This document shows positions 39,828-46,573 of a stretch of 64,000 nucleotides of DNA, one piece after another. How positions within the stretch are numbered: the first letter of the stretch is position 1; each line of letters starts with the position of its first letter. The DNA lies in the NCBI GenBank assembly GCA_016212475.1, contig JACRGC010000009.1, positions 62,001 to 126,000 of the forward strand, written 5' to 3'. The stretch is from Microcaldota archaeon (lineage in GTDB: Archaea; Micrarchaeota; Micrarchaeia; Norongarragalinales; SBBD01). Under the pieces are notes generated by a model. The model did not search any database. It saw only the letters and a program-made list of their open reading frames with translations, and was not told the origin of the DNA. Both the position numbers and the translations under genes were made by a program.

Positions 39828-41003
39828 ATGCTAATAGCAATAATCGGGGGCCCAAACAAGGGAAAAAGCACGCTGTTCAATGCGCTTACGCTTGGGAATG
39901 CGCAGGTTGCAAATTATCCCTTCACAACAATCGACCCGAATAGGGGAGTTGCCTTTGCAAGCGCAGTTTGCCCTCACGTAAGATTGGGAAGGCAATGCAA
40001 CCCAAACAACAGCAAATGCGAGGAAGGAATAAGAAAAATCCCGATCAATGTTCTTGATGTGGCAGGGCTTGTTGAAGGCGCGCACGAAGGCAAGGGAATG
40101 GGCAACCAGTTCTTGTCGGATGTTGCGGCAAGCGATTGCATTATTTTAGTTGCGGATGCATCGGGATCGACCGATCCGGATGGGAATCCGATCGCTCCTG
40201 GAACTGCCGATGTTTTGCAGGATATTGAAATAATTGAAACCGAACTTGACGCTTGGTATTTGGATGTTTTCAAGCGAAACGCCCTAAAGGCCAGGGGCAA
40301 AAAAATCGAGGATTTTGCTAACCTGCTCTCTGGATTGAAAATCACAATGGACGATCTGAACTATGTTGTTCGTGTTTTAGAGCTAAATCCGCAGGATGTT
40401 TGGAGCTGGGAAAAGGAGGATATGAAGGAAGCTGCCAAAATCATCCGTGAAAGGACAAAGCCAATTGTCATTGCGGCAAATAAAATTGATTCGGAATTCG
40501 CGGAAAAAAATGTTTTGAAATTGAAGGAATTCTATGGCAAGAAATATGGCATTTTCCCAATTGCAGCAGATTCCGAGCTAGCGCTTAGGAAGGCAAATGA
40601 GAAGGGGATGGTAAAATACAACGGCAAAACATTTGAAATTTCCATGCCAAGCATGCCCGCCCAACTGATTTCAGCCCTTGAAAAAATCAACAAAAATATA
40701 ATTGAAAAATACGGGTCAACAGGCGTGCAAGCGCTCCTTGACAATTGCGTTTTCTCCCTTCTGAACCAAATAGTCGTCTATCCTGTCGAGGATGAGGTGC
40801 ACTTTGCAAACCATTTCGGGAAAGTGCTTCCGGATGCCATTTTACTTAAAAACGGCAGCAAATCAATTGATCTTGCAGGAAAAATCCACTCCGACCTGGC
40901 AGCCCACATGCTCCACGCCGTTGATGCCGAAAAGAAGATGCGCATTGCAAAGGACGCTGTTTTGCACGATGGGCAGATTGTGAAGATTGTTTCGACGAAA
41001 TGA
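39828..41003 (+). CDS. Obg-related GTPase of the YchF/archaeal TGS type
   Basis: Translation-associated GTPase. G1 GGPNKGKSTLFNALT, G2/G3 'YPFTTIDPNRG' and 'NVLDVAGLVEGAHEGKGMGN', G4 'VIAANKID' and a C-terminal TGS domain beginning 'LNQIVVYPVEDEVHF'. The YchF-type proteins may use ATP where G4 is altered, but here NKID is intact, so GTP is expected. A helical insert lies between G4 and TGS. GGAGGAAAT ribosome binding site. 391 residues, full length. Confidence 0.93.
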   Translation: MLIAIIGGPNKGKSTLFNALTLGNAQVANYPFTTIDPNRGVAFASAVCPHVRLGRQCNPNNSKCEEGIRKIPINVLDVAGLVEGAHEGKGMGNQFLSDVAASDCIILVADASGSTDPDGNPIAPGTADVLQDIEIIETELDAWYLDVFKRNALKARGKKIEDFANLLSGLKITMDDLNYVVRVLELNPQDVWSWEKEDMKEAAKIIRERTKPIVIAANKIDSEFAEKNVLKLKEFYGKKYGIFPIAADSELALRKANEKGMVKYNGKTFEISMPSMPAQLISALEKINKNIIEKYGSTGVQALLDNCVFSLLNQIVVYPVEDEVHFANHFGKVLPDAILLKNGSKSIDLAGKIHSDLAAHMLHAVDAEKKMRIAKDAVLHDGQIVKIVSTK

Positions 41004-41050
41004 GCCAATTTATAAAAATGCGCCAACTACTTACCAACGGTTCAAAAAAA

Positions 41051-41686
41051 ATGATCAAAATACTCCTAATCCGCCACGGGCTCACAAATTATAATCTGGA
41101 AGAAAAAATCCAAGGCTCGCTTGAAACTAAACTTCATTCGCACGGGCTTAAGCAGGCTAAAGACCTTGCCAAACGCTTGAAATCCGAAAAAATAGATGCG
41201 ATTTACAGCAGCTCCCTTCTTCGCGCAATCACAACTGCGAATGAGGTTTTGAAATTCCATCCAAAACTAAAATTGCAAAAAATCCCTGGTTTGAACGAGC
41301 GAAATTACGGCGAATTCGAGGGCATTAGGTATTTGCCGGCAAGCAAAAAAGAGCCAAGGCTTTTTGCGCGCATAAACCATGTGGACATGAACTTTTTTCC
41401 AAAAAAGGGCGAGAGCTGGATGCATGTAAAAAAGCGCGTAATGCGATCATTCAGGGAAATTTTGAAAAATCTCCCAAATTTGAAAAATCGCCCAAGCCAA
41501 ACAATTGCAATAGTTGCGCACGGGGGCGTAAACCGCGTCATCCTCTCAACGCTAATTGGGCTTCCCCTCCATCGCATGTCCGTTTTCAAGCAAAACAATG
41601 CGTGCGTCAACATTTTGGAAATCGACGGGCAAAGGGTGCGCATTGCACTCCTAAACGACACTGGTCATACGCTTTCGGAATATTGA
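41051..41686 (+). CDS. Histidine phosphatase (phosphoglycerate mutase family)
   Basis: Catalytic LLIRHGLTNYN (His nucleophile), 'SSSLLRAITTANEVL', 'LNERNYGEFEG' and 'VAHGGVNRVIL' (second His). This is the cofactor-dependent mutase/phosphatase fold; the group includes phosphoglycerate mutases, alpha-ribazole phosphatases and broad phosphatases, and substrate is not decidable. 211 residues from the ATG at 41051; the upstream ATGs (41000, 41018) overlap or abut the GTPase stop and are less likely. Confidence 0.88.
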   Translation: MIKILLIRHGLTNYNLEEKIQGSLETKLHSHGLKQAKDLAKRLKSEKIDAIYSSSLLRAITTANEVLKFHPKLKLQKIPGLNERNYGEFEGIRYLPASKKEPRLFARINHVDMNFFPKKGESWMHVKKRVMRSFREILKNLPNLKNRPSQTIAIVAHGGVNRVILSTLIGLPLHRMSVFKQNNACVNILEIDGQRVRIALLNDTGHTLSEY

Positions 41687-41897
41687 CTTGAATCCCATTC
41701 ATGCGCTTTTCAAAAAAATCGAAGGATTGCCTTTTGCCCGATAGCTGTTTTTATTTTTTCGTTGTATTTTGCCGCCTATTCAAACACAATCCGTTGATTT
41801 TTACGAGCTGAAATTTAAAAATCCAATGAAAGATTTATATACGGATTTAACTTCTACTCTTTTCCCACAATATATTTTACATTAGAGTGATTTTTCC

Positions 41898-42203
41898 ATG
41901 TTTTCACAAATACGATCAGCATTCAAAAGGGACCGCGGACTTTTGCAGATGAAATCGCATGATTTTTCTGCAGTAGGATCTGCTGCCGAGCAAATCGACA
42001 TGCTTTTTTCCGACAAGGAATTGAAATTGCTGATGCTTTGGGCGCTTGTTTCGCCCGCAGCCGGCATTGGCTATTTGATTTGGATAAAATACCCCAAGCT
42101 GAAATTGGTTTCCCTCCTTGCGTTTGCAATTGCGATTTTGCAATTCTACATGCATATCGGGGCGTACGCTGCTGCAATCAACAACCTTGGCAGTATCCTC
42201 TAA
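41898..42203 (+). CDS. Small membrane protein, 2 TM, 101 aa
   Basis: Charged N-terminal ~40 residues (FKRDRG... IDMLFSDKEL), then two membrane helices (~43-62 and 68-88), and a short tail. Not recognised. A TATA-like AATATATTTT (~41869-41878) lies just upstream, so it is probably leaderless. It sits between the phosphatase gene and the tRNA. Confidence 0.65.
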   Translation: MFSQIRSAFKRDRGLLQMKSHDFSAVGSAAEQIDMLFSDKELKLLMLWALVSPAAGIGYLIWIKYPKLKLVSLLAFAIAILQFYMHIGAYAAAINNLGSIL

Positions 42204-42241
42204 TCCGGCTAAATCTCAAATACGGGGCATTGCCCCTTGCC

Positions 42242-42251
42242 TTTATATAAT
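42242..42251 (+). promoter_or_regulatory. TATA box of the tRNA-Arg gene
   Basis: TTTATATAAT about 35-44 bases upstream of the tRNA 5' end at 42286, a position typical for a stable RNA promoter with a short 5' leader. Confidence 0.55.
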
Positions 42252-42285
42252 ATTATTTGCAAATTATTTGGTATTCAGCTGCTTT

Positions 42286-42500
42286 GGGCTTATAGCTCAG
42301 CCTGGATAGAGCGACAGCCTTCTAGTTGACCCAGCTTTTTCTTCCAGACCGTGCAGAATCGTTTTCTGCGCGGCCCCAAAGACCTTCGGTCTTTTTGGAG
42401 AAAAAGTAGGGTCGGTACAAAAAGAAGCATTTGTTTTCTTTTATTCATTACTTTCCAAGAAGAAAGCTGTAGGTCGTGGGTCCAAATCCCACTAAGCCCG
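42286..42500 (+). tRNA. tRNA-Arg (UCU) with a 140-base intron
   Basis: Exons 42286-42324 and 42465-42500 form a complete tRNA of 75 bases: acceptor GGGCTTA/TAAGCCC with discriminator G, D-stem GCTC/GAGC, anticodon stem ACAGC/GCTGT, loop CU-UCU-AA, and T-arm GTGGG/CCCAC. Anticodon U34 C35 U36 reads AGA/AGG, and the body matches the archaeal tRNA-Arg(UCU) pattern. The intron (42325-42464) is in the standard 37/38 position and its ends form a bulge-helix-bulge: exon CTTC (42319-42322) pairs with intron GAAG (42459-42462), with 3-base bulges TAG and AAA. Confidence 0.95.
42325..42464 (+). other. Structured tRNA intron, 140 bases
   Basis: Internal helices: GACCC (42328-42332)/GGGTC (42409-42413); GCTTTTTCTTCC (42334-42345)/GGAGAAAAAGT (42397-42407); GCAGAA/TTCTGC (42353-42358/42364-42369); and a 7-bp hairpin AAAGACC-TTC-GGTCTTT (42378-42394). 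Together they make a long branched rod. No ORF and no box C/D were seen. At 140 bases it is much longer than most archaeal tRNA introns. Confidence 0.85.
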
Positions 42501-42541
42501 TAAAATTGTTTTGAATGTTTTGTTTTGAAAAAGTGATCGAT

Positions 42542-43330
42542 ATGGAAATTCCAAATTCTCCGCTCAAAATCGAGCTCAAGGACAATTACGATTTGCTGGT
42601 TGAAGGCGAAAAGCACCGGCCCGATGTTCGCCAATTGCGCCAAATGCTCGATGTTTTATATGATCAAAATTCTGCCCGTCAAATGGGGCAGTACACGCCG
42701 ATGTATTACATGTTCCGCGATGTGAAAAGGAAGGAGGATAGCGCCCTTCTTGAAAACAGTAATCTGCGCTATGACATAACTGTTTTGCCTCCAATGAAAA
42801 TAGGCGCTGAATTCAACAAAACCTATGGCCATTACCATGAGATGGCTACTTCCAAATTAAGCTATCCGGAGCTGTATGAGGTTTTGCAAGGGGAAGCGCT
42901 TTATTTGCTCCAGCAAAGGTTCACAATTGTTAGCAATGAAGTTTCATCAGTTTATTTGGTTCATGCAAAAGCTGGCGATAAGGTGATTGTTCCACCAAAC
43001 TTTGGCCACATCACAATCAACCCTTTGCAAGAGCCGCTTGTCATGGATAATTTGGTCGAATCAAAATTCAGGTCTGATTACTCGCTTTACAGGAACAAGA
43101 GGGGGGGCGCGTATTACGTCTTGGATAATGAAAAAAAGAAAAATAATACCTACATGGCAATCCCAAAGCTGATTGAAATGGATGCCAGGGCGTTTAACCG
43201 CATCGTAAACCCATTGATTGCCCTGAAACTGGAAGCCGAGCCATCCTACAGCTTATTCCTCAAGGATCCAAAGCTGTTTGATTTCCTAAAAGACCCAACG
43301 CAAATTGAATTCAAGGTAAAACCGGTTTAG
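42542..43330 (+). CDS. pgiA: Glucose-6-phosphate isomerase, archaeal cupin type
   Basis: Interconverts glucose 6-phosphate and fructose 6-phosphate with a divalent metal. Cupin motif 1 'TYGHYHEMATSKLSYPELYEV' has the metal-binding His, His and Glu; motif 2 'VPPNFGHITIN' the final His. The N-terminus carries 'RDVKRKEDSALLENSNLRYDIT'. The archaeal cPGI is usually ~190 residues; this protein of 262 is longer, mainly at its C-terminus (IPKLIEMDARAFNRIVNPL...), which I cannot assign. The ATG at 42542 starts the family-like N-terminus. Confidence 0.85.
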   Translation: MEIPNSPLKIELKDNYDLLVEGEKHRPDVRQLRQMLDVLYDQNSARQMGQYTPMYYMFRDVKRKEDSALLENSNLRYDITVLPPMKIGAEFNKTYGHYHEMATSKLSYPELYEVLQGEALYLLQQRFTIVSNEVSSVYLVHAKAGDKVIVPPNFGHITINPLQEPLVMDNLVESKFRSDYSLYRNKRGGAYYVLDNEKKKNNTYMAIPKLIEMDARAFNRIVNPLIALKLEAEPSYSLFLKDPKLFDFLKDPTQIEFKVKPV

Positions 43331-43398
43331 CAGAATAAATATTTTTGGCAGATTTGGCAAATAATCGTTTTTCCACCCAAAAAATTCAGTCCTAACCA

Positions 43399-43755
43399 TT
43401 ACCAATCCAATTTTTCCCCAATCTTAATCCCGAGCCGTTTTGCCTCACCGGCTTTGCATTCGATAAAATACTTTGATGGCGATTTTGGGGCAATTATTGG
43501 CCGGAATGGGCCGATGTTTTCATGAATGTCGACAATCCTTTTGTTTTTATCCAAAAAAATCGCATCAAACCTAACAAAGCAAAAAAAGGAGTGGATGGTT
43601 GCTCGAAATATGCTCTCCTCTTCCAAAATAAATAAAAGCGGATTTTCCACCTTGAATTTAAACATTATTCCTATAGTCCGCTTAAGTGGCGTGTTTGCAA
43701 CATTGTAACTGCCAAAGAGCTTCCTTTTCCTAGTAACGCTTCTGATCTGGGGCAT
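43399..43755 (-). CDS. DUF192 family protein
   Basis: 118 residues. The pattern 'ANTPLKRTIGIMF', 'HSFFCFVRFDAIFLDKNKRIVDI' and 'KYFIECKAGEAKRLGIKIGEKL' is that of DUF192, a small beta-barrel family present in archaea and bacteria with no settled function. No signal peptide here, whereas many relatives are exported. The ATG at 43755 is chosen because the upstream ATG (43779) lies inside the TATA-like element, which is ~27 bases from 43755 (leaderless). Confidence 0.85.
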   Translation of the reverse strand: MPQIRSVTRKRKLFGSYNVANTPLKRTIGIMFKFKVENPLLFILEEESIFRATIHSFFCFVRFDAIFLDKNKRIVDIHENIGPFRPIIAPKSPSKYFIECKAGEAKRLGIKIGEKLDW

Positions 43756-43796
43756 ATTTGTTAATTTACCGGTTACCATATAATATTGGTATCATT

Positions 43797-44492
43797 ATGG
43801 CACAAAATGCAAGGAAGGGGTGGTTTGTTGCAAAAGAGCGCCCGGAAGAAAAGTTTTCCGGAAACGCAGCAAAATTCTATTCGCAGGAAGGATCTGGTTA
43901 TGAAAAAAACTCAATCAAGAACATACAATCAAAAATCCTGCTTCGAGGCTTGCAGTTGGTCAATTTTCCAAGCAATTCCAAGCTTTTGGATGTTGGCTGC
44001 GGAACCGGGCTTGGGATGGAGATCCTAAAAGAACTTGGCTTTAAGGTTCAAGGAATCGATGTTTCTCCTGATCTTTTGAAAATTGCCAAAGCAAAAAAAC
44101 TCAAAGTCATGCTTGGGGATATGAGGAAAATGCCTATCAAGGATTTGCAATTTGATGGAATAGTTTCGATTTCAGCCCTCCAGTGGGTTATTGGAAAGGA
44201 TGGGGCTGAAGGAAAGCGGGATGTTCAAGTTGTTGCAGATGAATTTTTCCGTGTCTTAACCCCCAAAGGAAAGGCAATAATCCAATTCTACCCAAAATCC
44301 GAAGATGAGGCGATGCATGCAGGAAAAGCATTCAAAATTGCCGGTTTCAAGGCAACGCTCCAAATAGACAATGAAAACAATGCCAAAAAGAGGAAAGTGT
44401 ATTTGCTTTTGGAAAAAAAAAGGGAAAAAAATAAAAAAGAAAAAGTAGGCCTTAGCCTACAGTTACCAAATTCACAGCTGGATCCGGCCTGA
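43797..44492 (+). CDS. SAM-dependent methyltransferase, Bud23/rRNA-type
   Basis: 231 residues. Class I motif I 'LLDVGCGTGLGMEIL', 'VQGIDVSPDLLKIAK', 'VMLGDMRKMPI' and 'FDGIVSISALQWVI'. The N-terminal 'NAAKFYSQEGSGYEKN' and the SALQW run resemble the eukaryotic Bud23/WBSCR22 18S rRNA m7G methyltransferases and their archaeal relatives, so an RNA target is likely but unproved. The C-terminus is Lys-rich; its coding sequence overlaps, by 41 bases, the stop and terminator of the convergent secreted protein gene. Confidence 0.85.
   Translation: MAQNARKGWFVAKERPEEKFSGNAAKFYSQEGSGYEKNSIKNIQSKILLRGLQLVNFPSNSKLLDVGCGTGLGMEILKELGFKVQGIDVSPDLLKIAKAKKLKVMLGDMRKMPIKDLQFDGIVSISALQWVIGKDGAEGKRDVQVVADEFFRVLTPKGKAIIQFYPKSEDEAMHAGKAFKIAGFKATLQIDNENNAKKRKVYLLLEKKREKNKKEKVGLSLQLPNSQLDPA
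44415..44460 (-). terminator. Hairpin plus T-tract terminator overlapping a stop codon
   Basis: On the minus strand GTAGGC-TAAG-GCCTAC forms a 6-bp hairpin whose loop holds the TAA of the secreted protein gene (stop 44452-44454), immediately followed by a long T-rich tract. It lies inside the 3' coding part of the convergent methyltransferase. Confidence 0.6.
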
Positions 44493-45027
44493 AATCTCCA
44501 CCCTGCCATCTGGTTATCATAACTAAGCCGACATTGTTCTTGGAGTGTGCAATTGTGCAAACCACATTGTTGGCATTGTCTGCAAATGTGCAGGTTCCAG
44601 CATATGACCAAACCGTACCGGAGTCATAGGTAGTTCCTTGGGCAGTAAACACCTTAACATCCACTGAATTTGCGCAGCTTGTGCAGCCGATGTTGAATTC
44701 GGATCCGGTCACATTGATAACCGTTACATTTCTTAGGGCTGTAAGATTGAATACTTCCCATCCGGCGATTAATTGCCCTGAAGGATTGTGCACACAGAAA
44801 TTATTAGGTGCTCCGGAGTATTTGCTGAAATTGCCTTGCGGACAAGTGATATTTGTCGCATATTGCAAAACCGCATAATCCGGATTTGTTGTAAGTGCAT
44901 TAGAAACATTGACTGCAAAGTTAGATGCCAAAACAACGTGCCCAAACCATGGACCTGCTGCAGCAACCAAAACTGCAAGTGCCATAAGCATCAAGCTTCC
45001 TTTTACTCCTGTTTTTCTCATATTCAT
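44452..45027 (-). CDS. Secreted Cys-containing surface protein
   Basis: 191 residues. Signal peptide (MNMRKTGVKGSLMLMALAVLVAAAGPW) and then a Thr/Asn/Val-rich domain with Asn-glycosylation-like NxT/S sites (NVS, NIT, NLT, NVT) and six Cys in pairs (ITCPQGNF...NNFC, GCTSC, GTCTFADNANNVVC), suggesting disulfides. No C-terminal anchor. GAGGTGG ribosome binding site supports the ATG at 45027. A TATA-like TATATATATATA block lies at 45066-45081. Likely well expressed: strong RBS, strong terminator. Family not recognised. Confidence 0.75.
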   Translation of the reverse strand: MNMRKTGVKGSLMLMALAVLVAAAGPWFGHVVLASNFAVNVSNALTTNPDYAVLQYATNITCPQGNFSKYSGAPNNFCVHNPSGQLIAGWEVFNLTALRNVTVINVTGSEFNIGCTSCANSVDVKVFTAQGTTYDSGTVWSYAGTCTFADNANNVVCTIAHSKNNVGLVMITRWQGGDFRPDPAVNLVTVG

Positions 45028-45141
45028 AACAAACCACCTCAAAAAGTTAGAATTCAAAGAAACTTCATATATATATATATTTGTTCGAAGGGGGATGTTT
45101 TCGGGAGGTGTTTTTTTACTATTAATCAGTTCTACTAAATT

Positions 45142-45576
45142 CTATTTGGTTGCAAGCAGCAAAATCCCAATAAATGCAAAAACTATCCCGCCAATTTCCC
45201 GGATGCCAAGCGAATCTTTTAGGAAAATAACCGAAAGAATGGCAACCATGACCGTGCTTGTGCTAACAATTGCTGTCACAGGAGCAATTTTTCCAGTAGA
45301 TGTTGCCATCATTAGGAACGAAAAGCCAATTGTTGCAAGAATTACAAATCCAATTATCAATAGTATCAAATTGGATGGAAGATTGAGCTTTGATAGGAAA
45401 AACACATAAGAAACAACAAATGCCAGTGCCAATATCATAATTGCCGGAAGGATAGCTGGCAAATTGTTTTGAACGGTTTCAATCAGCTTGAGTTTTGGAT
45501 CCAGAATGGTTTTTAGTGTAATGTTTGCAAAAGAGAAGAATAGCATTGTAATTAGTGCATAAACATACCATTCCAT
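45142..45576 (-). CDS. EamA/DMT-type transporter, single half (about 4-5 TM)
   Basis: 144 residues with helices at ~2-22, 38-62, 68-90, 96-115 and 121-141, and EamA-like 'VSTSTVMVAILSVIFLKDSL' and 'GGIVFAFIGILLLATK' near the C-terminus. This is one EamA repeat, half the size of usual ten-helix drug/metabolite transporters; such halves work as dimers (as small multidrug resistance proteins do). Substrate not assigned. Start ATG at 45576; no neighbour suggests cargo. Confidence 0.75.
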   Translation of the reverse strand: MEWYVYALITMLFFSFANITLKTILDPKLKLIETVQNNLPAILPAIMILALAFVVSYVFFLSKLNLPSNLILLIIGFVILATIGFSFLMMATSTGKIAPVTAIVSTSTVMVAILSVIFLKDSLGIREIGGIVFAFIGILLLATK

Positions 45577-45627
45577 GTAAATCCAATGCTTCAAGGCGTT
45601 GAGATTTAAAAAATAGTGCTTAGTAGT

Positions 45628-45640
45628 ATATTATATATCG
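45628..45640 (+). promoter_or_regulatory. TATA box of the Pcc1-like gene
   Basis: TATTATATATCGG ~24 bases before the GTG at 45658. It argues for a leaderless transcript starting at or near that GTG rather than the GTG at 45616. Confidence 0.5.
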
Positions 45641-45657
45641 GCATTAACCGGATTATA

Positions 45658-45933
45658 GTGGAGATTAAATTGAAATCAGAATTTGAAATCGGCTTTAAAA
45701 CAAAAGAGGAGAGGGATAGGGCCCTAAATGTTATCAAACCGGCAAAAAACCTTAATATCGAGCTTCACGTGTTGCAGAAGGGCGAAACGTCTATACTATA
45801 TAGTATAGGTGCCAAAACCTTCTCCCAGCTCCGCGCCCGGTCAACATCCCTTCTTCGGGATCTTAAGATCATGCTTTCTGTTTTTGAAAAAGCATCCCAA
45901 AAGCCAAAAACTGCAAAAGTTCAAAAAAGCTAA
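45658..45933 (+). CDS. pcc1: KEOPS subunit Pcc1-like protein
   Basis: 91 residues from the GTG at 45658 (VEIKLKSEFEIGF). The fold pattern matches Pcc1: strand, 'TKEERDRALNVIKPAKNL', strands, then the C-terminal helix 'SQLRARSTSLLRDLKIMLSV' equivalent to the 'lrA..NS.LR.l' helix of archaeal Pcc1. Pcc1 dimerises and bridges KEOPS (Kae1, Bud32, Cgi121), which makes the universal t6A in tRNA. The call rests on pattern and size only. Confidence 0.6.
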   Translation: MEIKLKSEFEIGFKTKEERDRALNVIKPAKNLNIELHVLQKGETSILYSIGAKTFSQLRARSTSLLRDLKIMLSVFEKASQKPKTAKVQKS

Positions 45934-46293
45934 GGTTTAACGGTCAAAAGGCAAAAAAAGTAATTTAAGTGCCACTTAACTTGTTTTGGTTTTCTTTGCC
46001 ATTTGACGAAAAAGCCATAAAACTCCCAAAACCCCAACCTCTATTGCCAAACCATAAAAAAACACACAATTTATAGACAATTGACGTAAAATGCATAGGG
46101 TTAATAACTCCCAAAACCTAACTAATATCTTGTAGTTTTTGGTTTGAAAAACCACAAGAATTCGTCTCCTGTCTAATAAGCGGGAAATTTTGGATTTTAG
46201 CTCGTAAAAACTGCTGAAAAAACATCAAAAAAGAGGCAAAATACGTCTTTCCGCTAAGACGACTTCGTCAGTTGCCTTGGAAGTAAAGAAAGG
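45934..46293. other. Gene-free region upstream of the S-layer promoter
   Basis: No ORF is supported. It contains inverted repeats: TTAAGTG-C-CACTTAA (45965-45979) and a 12-bp stem with one mismatch, TCTTGTaGTTTTT ... AAAAACcACAAGA (46128-46159), plus a 13-base direct repeat AACTCCCAAAACC at 46021 and 46106. These may be regulatory for the S-layer gene or a terminator for pcc1. Confidence 0.6.
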
Positions 46294-46301
46294 TTTAAAT
46301 A
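46294..46301 (+). promoter_or_regulatory. TATA box of the S-layer gene
   Basis: TTTAAATA preceded by a purine-rich AAAGAAAGG (BRE-like). It predicts a start near 46325 and therefore a ~250-base leader before the ATG at 46574. Confidence 0.6.
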
Positions 46302-46325
46302 CCCTCGAAAGATTAACTTTGGGTT

Positions 46326-46573
46326 CAGTATAAGGCATCTGGCGCCTTTAGCATCTTTCTTTTTCAAAGATGCCAAAGCGTATATGACCTTTGAGCGCGA
46401 TATTATTGATTCGCGTATGCGATGGTTTTGATGCGTGCATGAGAAGGGAACGCTTCCTTGGCGCGATTGAAGTTTTGTATTGAACGGCGCGGTTGCATCC
46501 TGCAACTTCGAAAAAAAAGGTTTGGCAATTTGCAAATGTTTTTGCATATGCCATTGAAAGATAGGTGAAACAT
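46326..46573 (+). promoter_or_regulatory. Long 5' leader of the S-layer gene
   Basis: Holds a perfect 8-bp hairpin GCATCTTT ... AAAGATGC (46351-46373) and further GC-rich segments; ends in AGGTGA, a ribosome binding site 5-8 bases before the ATG. Several antisense frames here are shadows. A structured leader could stabilise this probably abundant mRNA. Confidence 0.5.

Noticed and set aside
42290-42643. Minus-strand frame spanning the tRNA and intron
   Set aside because: It covers the tRNA exons and the phosphoglucose isomerase start; no supporting signal. The intron is too short for a homing endonuclease.
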